64,000 nt of DNA from Lantana camara (lineage: Eukaryota; Streptophyta; Magnoliopsida; Lamiales; Verbenaceae), in assembly GCA_037501455.1 (NCBI GenBank), contig CM074861.1:94279001-94343000 (forward strand). Direction: 5' to 3'. Made by a program: the position numbers and the translations under genes. The first letter of the stretch is position 1. Every line of letters starts with the position of its first letter. The notes under the pieces are model-generated. The model saw only the letters and a program-made list of their open reading frames with translations, searched no databases and was not told the DNA's origin. Shown in pieces: positions 45,170 through 57,179 of the stretch.

Positions 45170-48100
45170 TATAGCACCCCAGAGCGAAAGGCACTACACC
45201 CCCCGCACCATAGCCCAACACGTGTAACGAAATGGAAACTCCGCACACGCACCAAGCTACGGCGAACGGGTGTCAAACAAAATTACACCTAGGCTAGGCA
45301 GTCTAGACCCTAAATCAGAGTGCCCGATATAAAAAAAAAAAAATTCACATGCGGAAGCACCAGGATTTCAAATATTCAAACATACATGCTTTCATAATAG
45401 GAATAAAATAAATCAGATTATACATGCCAAGTCTAAAACGATCAAATTAATTCATACATAATTCAAAGCTTCAAAATTAAACCATAATTTACACATACTT
45501 CCAAATTTCATGAATAAGATGCAGAGTATGCAAAAGACTCTACTAACTACTTGAACACTTGAAAATAAATGATCATCGCCTAGCTTGAACCGACAACCTG
45601 CACCTGCAACTCAAAGGAACAAAAAGGGAAAAAAAGAAAACAACGAAGAGGGGGTCAGTCCTAATGACTGGTGAGGGGGCTAACACACTCACATGTACCT
45701 ATAAATAAGAGCAGAGCATAATCAAATATCAAAGTTCATGAAACGGGGCATGGTTTTTTGCAATCTAAAATAATTTAGCACGTGATAATAAATATAGAAA
45801 AGATTTAGAGCGGAAAGCCCAAAATAACCAAGTTTTAAGCAATTATAAGTCCACTCCCATTTTACGAACAACAAACATAATCAAAATCAAAAGATTCGGC
45901 GAGAACGAATACAAACCCATCTAACTCCTTTCAAAACATAAACGGAATCAAAATACAGTAAAGTTCATGAACAATCCTACCTTTCACCATTTGGGGATGA
46001 GTTGACGTCCACTCAACCCCGTTCTCCCGTCAAAACGTGTGAGTCGGGGGATCCTACCCGCTCCCCGATGGGTTTTAACCGCCGGTTCTCGAGAAACCAC
46101 CTTCCCCTCAAACTCCCGAGGATGGGCGAATTTCCCTACATCAAATTGGGGTTGTGTTGATGAGAGAGCTCGGCGACCTCTTGGCCGACCCAAGAATCAC
46201 ATACCACTTCCTCGGGCCCATTTCTTAATTCATAATTCAAAATCTTAATATTTTCAAAATTTCTGAATTTTTCGACTTCATATTCAAAGTCGTAGTCTCG
46301 CTATTTTCAAAACGTTCACACACACCAACCCCTTTTTAAAATCAAATAAACATAAAATAGGTTACATATATATAAAAGCGTTTTTCCAATAATATATAAC
46401 AAAAGGGACAAGTCCCATAAAATGTTAATCAAACACGTATTTACATAATTATATACATACGTATATCGCATGCGGGCTTAAAAATACATGTAGGGTTGTA
46501 GGTCACTTAACTAAAAAGGAAGAAGACCTTACCTTTCCAACGTAGTGGGGCAAAAAGGATATGAAACGGACGCTTATGGGACCTCCTTGCTACCAACGGA
46601 ACCAAACTCTGAATAAAGGAAACAACAAAAGATACCCTTAGACTCAAAATGTACCAAATAGACGCTCGGCGAATGCGTATGATGCTTATAATACAAATGG
46701 AAAGCAACAATCAAGGCATATAAGTTCATATTTCACATTAAATGGATCCATAAATCGAATACTTTCAAATTAACACATAAATCAATATGTAATCATATCA
46801 CTCAAGTCATAATATATACAAGAGATTAGCATATTAAACGAATAAACGAAGTACTAGCTCGTTCATGTATATCGAGAAGCACTTAAGTCACTTAAGAGCA
46901 CATGAGAATATAAATTAAGAACGAGCAACTAAATTCCATTACAACTTCATATTATACAAGGTAACAGTTATTACAACATGTTATCAATGTGTACATATCA
47001 TAAAAGTAGCAAGAAGAGGTCACACAAAGTGAATAAATGGAGCATCAATTCAAGTATGCACATAGGGTAGCATATAGGACATATAAAATCATATCTTGCA
47101 CGTTTCATATCAAATGAATCCATAAACTTAATTTAATACTCATAACACATAATACAACATGTTAGCAAAGCATGGGGATCAAATTAGGGGTGGGAGAATA
47201 AAGAAACAAGAAAATAAAGTTCGGCGCAAAAAGAGTTGCTGTCCTAAATCCACCGCGATGGATTTTTACAAAGGAAAAATCCACCCCCGTGGATTTAGAT
47301 CAGAAAAAAAACAAGAGGGTCTACCCCAAATCCACCCCGGTGGATTTTTTTCAAAGAGAAAATCCACCACCGTGGATTTGGGTCAGGGGCCAAATTTTCG
47401 AAATTTTGCTCCCTAACTCACCAAAAACTCAAAGCCAACCAAATTAACATCAATATAACATACAAAGGAAGGTTTAATAAGCAAGAACTCATTCAATCCA
47501 AATCAAGAAATGATCCAAAGAGGCAACAACACAAGCTAGAGAAGAAAAGAGATCAATTCATATCAATCTTCAAACTCATTAATGGCAAACTCAAGAATTC
47601 TCAACCAACACTTGAATAAAGCTCATATAACTCATAAATGATGTCTTAGGAACATTAATCATGCTTCATACTCAAAGGATTCACAAGAGAACAATCTAGA
47701 GATCACAAAACTCATCAAACCCTTACTATTCACTACATAAGCTATAACTCATGCAAATCATGGTGAAATCTGGCAAAATAGAAGTTAAAATGACCACATA
47801 GACATGGAGAGATCAAATATGGACTTACCTCTTTGATTGGGGGAGAATTGATGGAGCTTTGATTACAAAATGTCAAGAACTTGAATAGTGGCCCTTCTTC
47901 TTTCCTCTTTTCTCTTGGATCAGATTTGGAGCACCTTTTTCTCTTCCTTTTTGGTGGAATTTCGAAATGACGCTGATAGGGGAGAGTATGGGCTTAACTC
48001 AAGTCATTTAGTCAAGGTTTAGGGTTAATTTGGGCCTACAATTGGAAGACTAGTCAACAAAGGTGTCTCTTGGCACAAAATGCTCGTTTCGGTTGATTTT

Positions 48101-48549
48101 CGAAGGTCAAAATGGGATTAGAAAAAATATAAATCTAGGTTCCTTGACTTCTTTTCTTTGTTACGAGTCCAACGCATCTTCCAGAATTCGAATCCGAATT
48201 CCCGATCTCAAGTTATGCCTTCTGGAACACAAGGTGCGCTAAAGCTAGTTAGGCCCTCATGTCCCTAACAAATTGAACGGTTCGAAAACCGTAACAAACG
48301 AACTTAAAAACATGCAACGGATGTAAAAACACATTCATAACACACATAATTCAGGCATAGCACATAGTCACAAAAATAAAAACGAAAACGGAAATAAACG
48401 GTGCAAGAACGAAGCAAAAAGAGCAAATACGTTCAAATAGGTCATATAAGGCATTAAATAAACATTTAAAGGCATAAATAAATAATTAAATACACACACA
48501 ACAATCTCGATACGGTGTACCTGTACGTCCGGGCGAGCGGGATATTACA
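45170..48549 (-). repeat. E5 3' LTR (3380 bp) with palindrome array
   Basis: Ends GGGATATTACA on the plus strand (TGTAATATCCC as LTR start on the minus strand). Four palindromes of form AAATCCACC..GGTGGATTT begin at 47246, 47277, 47328 and 47360 (steps 31, 51, 32). Short plus-strand ORFs here are not genes. Confidence 0.88.
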
Positions 48550-48575
48550 AACTCCCCTCCTTTAAAAGGACCTGT
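48550..48575 (-). promoter_or_regulatory. E5 polypurine tract
   Basis: Minus strand AAAGGAGGGGAGTT directly before the 3' LTR. Confidence 0.65.
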
Positions 48576-48617
48576 CCTCAGGTCCGCAACAAGATCTTGA
48601 ACGACTCTGGAATGAAC

Positions 48618-50894
48618 TCAACTCCACACTTCCACTCTTGAAGTCTTTTCTCCAAACCACGAAACTCTCGAACCCTTGTCGAACATCCGTGCTGAGAGAA
48701 AATAGGTCAACTCATTTAAAATGAGCAACCCCTCGAATCTCTTAAATTCTCCTAAAATTAGTAAACCGGACACGAAGTCCTTAGTCGTTTGCTCCCCCTT
48801 CCAAGTAGAATTTAGAAGTAGCTGGAGAATCCTTCCGGTTGTCGATGTTCGGTCTTCCACCAATGGCACATTAGACATTGATACACTAAGTTTGCAACAT
48901 CTCTTCTTATGCCAATACATCATGACCGGATCTTCAAGTCTCGAATAATGAGTAGGCTTTGTCTCGTGACCGAACACTTCTAGAGATATAGGCTCTAACC
49001 CTCCGGTAGTATGCACAACCGAAGTCTTCCTTAGTACCTCGATTGCAACTGAGGAGTTTTGAGTACCCTCGGGTAAGCAAGCTAGTTTCGAAGGTAACTC
49101 TCTTCAAAAGCCTTATCCACTCAAACCGTACCTCTTCTATGTCTTTCATGTCACGAGATTGCCGCCCAAAGAAAGACGAATCTCCTGTTGATTCCCGATA
49201 ACATTTGAGACTTATCCTCTGAGAAAATTCTCGGTTCTTCTACTCGTACACGTAGTCGACAATACCCTTGTAGAAACCACACTTGGAGCCACCCTTGAAA
49301 CTCTGAAGAAGCACGAACCTCCAACTCCTCGAGGCAAGAAAAAGGGTATTCTCCTTCCATGGTTAACCCGTGTAGCTCACGGTAGTTTATACTCATCTTA
49401 AAGTCCTGTCTTCTTCTTAGATAGGACTAAGTACTCCACAGAGAAATGCTCGAGTTGATGAAAACTACCTTCTAAGAGCCTATCGACCACATTAAGAACT
49501 CCAACACCCAAGCTAGAGTCCACGGGTAGGGAATCTTCTGAAAAGGGTCCAACTCCGGGATAAAGACCACGACCGTCTTCCCTATCAAGTGGTGATAAAT
49601 CTCGACTTTTAACGAATCATCAAGAAGGTCTTACTCCGATCTCCGTCTCTTCAAGCTTGGCTCGACCCTTTGGTTACCCTAAAGGTAAGCCACGAAGCTT
49701 GTCGTGTCGTCCCGGAATAACCAACAACTCTACGAAGGATACTAACGGGCTAGCCTCCGATCTAGTACCCAAAAATATCTTTGAGCCCTAAAAAGGACCT
49801 CTAAAAGCAACCACCAATGCCTATGGTAACTACGTACCTTAACTAGGACAAGGCGCCTTCGAAAGAACCACCGGCAAACTCAGCCCTCACAACTCACCAA
49901 CACTCCCGGGCACTCACCTTACCAAACTCTCTCCAAGAAGAGAGTCTACACAAAAGAAAAGGCCACAAACGAGCAATAAACAAGAACACTCAAGCACTAA
50001 GGAACAACGAAGAAAGGAAAATAATGCAAAAATTAAAATAAGAGATACATGTATGAAGTGCCATGAATGTTTTAGTGTACCTTTCACCGTAACGGGAATG
50101 TCGACCTCGGCATCAAATTCTTCATCTTCACTTGAATCAACTCGGACTTGACTCGAAACCTTGGAGCTACGGCTCTTTGTCGTCTTCGAATTCTTATTCT
50201 TTGGGCACCCGTTTGCTAGATGTCCCAAATCTCCACACTTATAGCACCTTCATGATTTCTTCCTACAAACCTTTTCCGTATGATTCGGGCCTTGACAATA
50301 AGAGCATTGAATTGTCTCCATGGGTAAAGGCAACGATACCCTCTTCGACAATTGAAGCTTCTTTTTCTTTGATGTCCGTACTCACTTGAAGTCCTTGAGA
50401 TTTCTCTTGTGTTACGACTCTCTTGCTCGAACTCGAACTTGGTCCTTGTTCCATATGAGAGATTAGAGACTTCAATTATCAGTTACTTAGTTCCACTTGA
50501 ACCGCTTTTCTTACTTCTTCGGACCATTCATGCACCGGTGAGGCTTGAAAAATTTTGTGAACATTATCTCTACGCCCTTGAATATAACTACGGACATTAG
50601 GACAAGAATTACCCGCTCCCGAACTTTCAAGTTCCACTATAAGTTCATCTTCAATTCTTGTTCAAAATCCAAAAATTCCCGAAGTCTTTTAACCATCGCC
50701 CTTGGAGGAATATATTCGTAGCAAAATTCCTGGATGAATTTCTCCCACCTAAATACTTCTCCGGATTCTTCCAATTTTGCTCTAATTTCTTTAAGCCACT
50801 TTGAAGCTTGGCCTCGGAGCAACCGGCAAGTGCAAATCATCTTATCTTGAGATGTCCCTGAAAGTATACCCCAAATCCAATTAATCTCGAACAA
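48618..50894 (-). pseudogene. E5 gag-pol remnants
   Basis: In minus-strand order: a gag segment (50894-50637) with LLRGQASKWLKEI and FCYEYIPPRAM; a CCHC knuckle CYKCGDLGHLANGC (50247-50206); a degenerate reverse-transcriptase start (49396-49151, INYRELHGLT, GYCRLRVR); and an integrase scrap (49016-48618, STTGRILQLL, TTKDFVSGLL). Palm-domain active site, RNase H and the integrase catalytic centre are gone and frames change between pieces. Confidence 0.75.
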
Positions 50895-51218
50895 CTATTC
50901 CTCGGCCTTGGCATCGTCGCCTCCAAACCATTTCGGTGGCTCAAACTCCTTGAGTCTCTTGTAGATCAAAGAAACTTGCTTCTCTTGTCTTTCTCCCAAT
51001 AATTCATATAGATATGAAGATGCCAGCCTGAAATAAGAGAAATAATTCCAAAATATCGATGCGTGCGGGGTTTAGTGCATGTTCATGTGAACAATTAATG
51101 CAAATAAGTCAAATAATTCACATAAAAGTAAGAATGAATGCAAACAAGCACATAACCCTAAGACGAACGACCTAGACAGACCCGACACGATGCTAGAGCT
51201 CCGGTTTTGCAACCGAGA

Positions 51219-51230
51219 GCTCTGATACCA
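51219..51230 (-). promoter_or_regulatory. E5 primer binding site (tRNA-Met type)
   Basis: Minus strand TGGTATCAGAGC, eight bases inside the 5' LTR. Confidence 0.85.
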
Positions 51231-51238
51231 CTTTAGGC

Positions 51239-53360
51239 TGTAGCACCCCGGAGTGAAAGGCACTACACCCCCCGCACCATAGCCCAACACGTGTAACGAA
51301 ATGGAAACTCTGCACACACACCAAGATACGACGAACGGGTAACAAACAAAATCACGCATAGGCTAGGCGGTCTAGACCCTAAATCAGAGTGCCCGAAATA
51401 AAAAAAATTCACATGCGGAAGCACCAGGATTTCAAATATTCAAACATACATGCTTTCATAACAGGAATAAAATAAATCAGATTATACATGCCAAGTCTAA
51501 AACGATCAAATTAATTCATACATAATTCAAAGCTTCAAAATTAAACCATAATTTACACATACTTCCAAATTTCATGAATAAAATGCAGAGTATGCAAAAG
51601 ACTCTACTAACTACTCGAACACTTGTAAATAAATGATCATCGCCTAGCTTGAACCGACAACCTGCACCTGCAACTCAAAGGAGCAAAAAGGGGAAAAAAG
51701 AAAACAACGAAGAGGGGGTCAGTCCTAATGACTGGTGAGGGGGCTAACACACTCACACGTACCTATAAATAAGAGCAGAGCATAATCAAATATCAAAGTT
51801 CATGAAACGGGGCATGGTTTTTAGCAATCTAAAATAATTTAGCACGTGATAATAAATATAGAAAAGATTTAGAGCGGAAAGCCCAAAATAGCTAAGTTTT
51901 AAGCAATTATAAGTCCACTCCCGTTTTACGAACAACAAACATAATCAAAATCAAAAGACTCGACGAGAACGAGTTCAAACCCACCTAACTCCTTTCAAAA
52001 CATAAACGAAATCAAAATAAAGCAAAGTTCATAAACAATCCCACCTTTCACCATTTGGGGATGAGTTGACGTCCACTCAACCCCGTTCTCCCGTCAAAAT
52101 GTGAGAGTCGGGGGATCCTACCCGCTCCCCAACGGGTTTTAACCGTCGGTTCTTGAGAAACCACCTTCCCCTCGAACTCCCGAGAATGGGAGAATTTCCC
52201 TACATCAAATTGGGGTTGTTAAGAGAGAGCTCGACGACCCCTTGGCCGACCCGAGAATCACATACCACTTTCCCGAGCCCATTTCTTAATTCCTAATTCA
52301 TAATCTTAATAATTTCAAAATTTCTGAATTTTTCGACTTCATATTCAAAGTCGTAGTCTCGCTATTTTCAAAACGTTCATACTCACCAACTTCATATTAT
52401 ACAAGGTAACACTTATTACGACATGTTATCAATGTGTACATATCATAAAAGTAGCAAGAAGAGGTCACACAAAGTGAATAAATGGAGCATCAATTCAAGT
52501 ATGCACATAGGGTAGCATATAGGACATATAAAATCATATCTTGCACGTTTCATATCAAATGAATCCATAAACTTAATTTAATACTCATAACACATAATAC
52601 AACATGTTAGCAAATCATGGGGATCAAATTAGGGGTGGGAGAATAAAGAAACAAGCGAAAAGAAACAAGAAAACAAAGTTCGGAGCAAAAAGAGTTGCTG
52701 TCCCAAATCCACCGAGGTGGATTTTTACAAAGGAAAAATCCACCCCCGTGGATTTAGATCAGAAAAAAAACAAGAGGGTCTACCCCAAATCCACCCCGGT
52801 GGATTTTTTTCAAAGAGAAAATCCACCCCCGTGGATTTGGGTCAGGGGCCAAATTTTCGAAATTTTGCTGCCTAACTCACCAAAAACTCAAAGCCAACCA
52901 AATTAACATCAATATAACATACAAAGGAAGGTTTAATAAGCAAGAACTCATGCAATCCAAATCAAGAAATGATCCAAAGAGGCAACAACACAAGCTAGAG
53001 AAGAAAAGAGATCAATTCATATCAATCTTCAAACTCATTAATGGCAAACTCAAGAATTCTCAACCAACACTTGAATAAAGCTCATATAACTCATAAATGA
53101 TGTCTTAGGAACATTAATCATGCTTCATACTCAAAGAATTCACAAGAGAACAAGCTAGAGATCACAAAACTCATCAAACCCTTACTATTCACTACATAAG
53201 CTATAACTCATGCAAATCATGGTGAAATCTTGCAAAATGGAAGTTAAAATGACCACATAGACATGGAGAGATCAAATATGGACTTACCTCTTTGATTGGG
53301 GGAGAATTGATGGAGTTTTGATACGGTATACCTGTACGGCCGGGCGAGCGGGATATTACA
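51239..53360 (-). repeat. E5 5' LTR (2122 bp), internally deleted relative to its partner
   Basis: Direct repeat of the 3' LTR lacking two blocks, corresponding to about 46325-46945 and 47870-48505 there. The four palindromes are kept at 52705, 52736, 52787 and 52819 (steps 31, 51, 32). Confidence 0.88.
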
Positions 53361-54916
53361 GTTCCATCCAAGTCGGTTCCTAAAACACCAATAGAACTGT
53401 GGCGAGGACGAAAGCCCAGTGTCTCCTATCTTTGGATATGGGGAACCCCAACTCATATGTTAAGGAAAGATCCTGACAAGTTGGAACTAAAAACAGAGGT
53501 TTGCTTGTCCATAGGTTATCCTAAAGGAATAAGAGCTGGTATATTTTACGATCCGAGAGATCACAATGTGTTTGTGAGCACTAATGCTAAATATCTCGAG
53601 GATGACTTTGTAAATGACCAGAAGGGTAGAAGCAAAATTGTGTTAGAAGAAATGACAACATAAGATTCTGAATTCCAAGAACCCATAGTAACTGAAAATA
53701 TGTTAGATACATATGATGTACCAGATACAACATATGATGTAGGGACGAGTACACAACAACCTCGTCGTAGTGGGAGGATTATCAGAGCACCTGACAGATA
53801 CCTGGGATTAACCCAAGTGGTTGAATCTGACGTATCTGATCCTGTCACATATGATGAAGCTATAAAAGATATAGACGCTGACCGTTGGGTCAGTGCCATG
53901 GAATCTGAATTAGATTCAATGTATTCCAATAAAGTCTGGAAACTTGTAGAGGCCCCTGAGGGCATTAAACCTATTGGATGCAAATGGGTCTATAAGAGAA
54001 AAAGGGGAGTGGACGGAAAGGTTGAGACCTTTAAAGCAAGGCTAGTGGCAAAGGGTTATACCCAGAAAGAAGGTATCGATTATGACGAAACCTTCTCGCC
54101 TGTAGCAATGCTTAAGTCCATAAGAATTCTCCTATCCATTGCTGCTCATTTTGATTATGAGATTTAGCAAATGGATGTAAAGACTGCCTTCTTGAACGGA
54201 CACCTTCAAGAAGAAATATACATAGCTCAACCTGAAGGCTTTATTGCCAGAAATCAGGAGCATATGGTATGCAAGCTTGATAGATCTATTTATGGTCGTA
54301 AGCAAGCGTCTAGATCATGGAACATTAGATTTAATGAGGAAATTAAATCCTTTGGATTTATTCAATTTCCTGATGAACCATGTGTGTACAAGAGACATCA
54401 TGATAGTGTTGTAACATTTTTAGTTTTATACGTAGACGATATTCTGCTCATTGAAAATGATACGAAAATATTGTCAGCAGTCAAGATTTGGTTGTCAAAC
54501 CAGTTTGACATGAAAGACCTAGGTAAAGCCAGTTATATTCTAGGGATCAAACTTTGTCGTGATCGTAAGAAAAACATGATTGGTTTATCACAAGCAGTAT
54601 ATATAGATAAGATGCTGACAAGATATAATATGGAGAATTCCAAGAAAGGTTCATTACCTTTCAGACATGTAGTTCATCTGTCTCGGGATCAATGTCCTAA
54701 GACCCCGAAAGAGACAGAAGAAATGAAAGATGTTCCGTATGCTTCGGCAGTCGAAAGCCTCATGTATACCATGTTATGTACAAGGCCAGATATATGTTAT
54801 GCTGTAGGTCGAGTCAGCAGATATCAGTCAAACCCTGGACCCCAACACTGGATAGTTGTAAAGCATATATTAAAGTACTTGAGAAGGGCTCGGGATTATA
54901 TGCTTGTCTATCGCGT
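53361..54916 (+). pseudogene. E2 integrase end and reverse transcriptase (second half)
   Basis: Continues the frame broken at 45169: VPKTPIELW and the end of integrase, then reverse transcriptase from ESELDSMYSNKVW through CKWVYKRKRG, KARLVAKGYTQKEGIDY, MDVKTAFLNG and the catalytic YVDDILL to DICYAVGRVSRYQ. Stops at 53661-53663 (TAA) and 54165-54167 (TAG). The sequence changes abruptly after about 54916, before the RNase H active site. Confidence 0.92.
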
Positions 54917-55457
54917 GAAGATGATTGAAGCTTCAAAGTTCAAATTATACCAAAATTATAGCTTGAATTTAGGAAAAATATCTTCTTCTTCCTTGTGTCT
55001 TGATCGTGAGAAATGGAAGCCAAGAGAAGGTGTGTGTATGTGTGTTTGTATGAAAATGAAGAGATGTATTACGTGATTCATCCATATAAAAGAGACAATT
55101 CCATCAATTTGCAATTAAGTCCCTTAACTTCATAAATTTATTTAATTGGCTCATAAGCTTTTGAAATGATGTTAATTGGATCCAATTCGCTTAATCCCCT
55201 AAGTTATGGAAATTGATCAAGTAAGGCCATATAATCAAATAAGTCACGTTTCAATAATTAATTCACATAGCACTTAGATACAATTCATGAATAATTCTCA
55301 AGTTGAAGATAATTTCATATAAACACATAGAAATATGATTCGTATAATATCATGGAATGTATTATTTAACGAAGGAAAGAATTAAAATAATCCTAACTCT
55401 CAAGAACTCATACGTGGAGTGGTTACCTGAACAGCCGGAAAAATGGGGCATTACAAA
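54917..55457 (-). repeat. Partial LTR fragment, Ty3-like
   Basis: On the minus strand it begins TGTAATGCCCCATTTTTCCGG at 55457, close in form to TGTAACGCCCC at 63209. It runs about 540 bp until the break with E2. No partner LTR is in the window. Confidence 0.5.
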
Positions 55458-57170
55458 ACAAAATCAATCAGACCCAAAAACATTGTGGGCCAGAAATCAA
55501 GCAAATAAAATCAAACCAGACCCAAAATAGGAAGGACCGAAAATCAACCGAAAAACAACACCAAAATGAAACCCAAAATTGGGCCAAAATAAAGCCACCA
55601 CCTGTCCGCCTAGGATAGTGCACAATAGCACGCACGGGCCTACCGCCCGCCCTCCCTACGCGCTTAGCACTTGTATTCCCATGGGTACAGACCACCGAGT
55701 TTTCCACCATAGGAACGACCACCTCTACCACCTCTACCTCGGTAAACGCCTCCTCTAATCGCACTTTGAGTCTTTCTAGGTGAGAACTCCCTAAACCCAG
55801 AGTCCTCTTGATCACTAGGAAATGGGATCGACCCACCACCCATTTTCTTGACTGTTTTCGCAATGATAGTCTTGAGAGAGTCCTCAACACCATGATGGGG
55901 TGGAGTATCATTTTCGATTTGCTTAGCCTGTGCAATAGCTGTTTTGGCTTCTATTATCGCATTCTTAGAGAATTGCAAATCCACAGGTTTGAAGACCTCC
56001 TTATTAGCTTCTTTAGGAACCTCTCCTTCTTCCTCGTTCTCTACCACTGTATCATCACCCGATTCCTCTCCGGAATGATCCAGATTCATATTTTTTTTTC
56101 TATTGGTATAATAATAATCTTTGCAGGTATTTTTATTGTTCTTTCTATTTCTCTTTTCTTTCCTAATTTTGTCTTTTTTAATATTATCTTGAATAAGATT
56201 ATTTAATTATTTTATTTCAATTCTAATAACTTGAATTTCTGTATTTATATTCTTAATTTCAGATTTTGATTTTACTATTTCTTCCAATAGTGTATTTATA
56301 GCATTTACAACTGATTCAATATGATTTATTATGGTGAAGAGAGTTGCCAATCTTTATCATCATAGGATTCATATCCTCCTTCCATATATGCTTCATTTAG
56401 ATTCTAACTATCCGAGCAAAATTCAAATATATTAAAGTTGTATGTAATCTTATTCCTATTATATAACTTTCTATTATTTTTATTATGATTTTATCCATTC
56501 TTGCCAATTATTTAAAGCTTCTTCCTTTTGCTTTCTTATTGTTTGTGTACGTTTTTTTTTTCTTTATTATTTTTATTTTCTCTTCCTCAAGTACAGTTTT
56601 TAATTTTAATATATTATTTATATTCTTAATCCATTTATTTAAATGGGTTACTTGATTTTTTGATTTAGTATTTAACAATCTTCCCATTTTATATTGCCAA
56701 AATGTTTATATAATAATCTCTATCTTTTTTATGGCTAATCATTCTATCATAATAATATTTATTAGAATATTTGTTATATGGATCTTTATACCAATTATAA
56801 ATTGAATCAAAATATTTGATTGATTCAATTATTTTTCTTTTATCAAATATTTTCATTTTGATTTATTATAATTTGTCTTTTTATGTTTATTATTCGGATT
56901 ATATGGCTCTGATACCATCTTTATGTTTTGATATATTTTTAGTGATATTAAATATGATATTAAATTAAGGATATTAGATGTGACCATTTATAAATTAGAT
57001 TATATTTTTCTATGTGTTCTCTTCCTAGTGTCCTTATTTTTGCATTTAAGAATTGTTTTACAATATGTTTAAAATGTCTATCAGATATATCTCCATCAAA
57101 ACATCTACTGAAATTATATACAAGATTTAGTCCTCTTCTAAGATCAACATCTGAATTATCATCCATGGTA
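55458..57170 (-). pseudogene. AT-rich multi-ORF unit, possibly endogenous pararetrovirus-like (copy A)
   Basis: On the minus strand: a 68-aa ORF (57166-56960); a tRNA-Met-complementary site TGGTATCAGAGCC at about 56917-56905; small Lys/Asn/Tyr-rich ORFs, one of 55 codons starting near 56857 and another whose ATG nearly overlaps its stop; a broken coiled-coil-like segment; and a 141-aa ORF (56089-55664) with an acidic start (GEESGDDTVVENEEEGE), a helical middle and an Arg/Gly-rich tail (YRGRGGRGGRS). A primer site in front of small overlapping ORFs and a protein with nucleic-acid-binding tail resemble the 5' part of caulimovirus-like genomes. I see no movement protein, protease or reverse transcriptase, so the assignment is uncertain. 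Several stops show it is not functional. Confidence 0.4.
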
Positions 57171-57179
57171 TAATATATA

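Larger units (their letters stand above)
45170..53360 (-). mobile_element. E5: decayed Ty3 retrotransposon inserted in E2 integrase
   Basis: Flanked by the 5-bp duplication GTTCC (45165-45169 and 53361-53365). The minus-strand order is 5' LTR (53360-51239), tRNA-Met primer site, degenerate gag-pol (50894-48618), polypurine tract, 3' LTR (48549-45170). The first base pair of one LTR end has mutated (TATAGC where the other has TGTAGC). The internal domain is only 2.7 kb and holds scraps of gag, reverse transcriptase and integrase, so it is dead. Zinc knuckle and reverse-transcriptase fragments look most like chromovirus-type Ty3 elements. Confidence 0.88.
24112..54916 (+). mobile_element. E2: Copia LTR retrotransposon, host of three later insertions, 3' end lost
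   Basis: Removing the three nested elements leaves about 6.85 kb: 5' LTR (24112-25044 continued at 37978-39321), tRNA-Met primer site, leader, gag-protease-integrase-reverse transcriptase. The 3' end is cut in late reverse transcriptase or early RNase H at about 54916, so RNase H and the 3' LTR are missing and no target duplication can be tested. At least four in-frame stop codons but no frameshift are seen, since the same frame runs across the E5 insertion when its length plus duplication (8196 bp) is removed. Confidence 0.88.
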
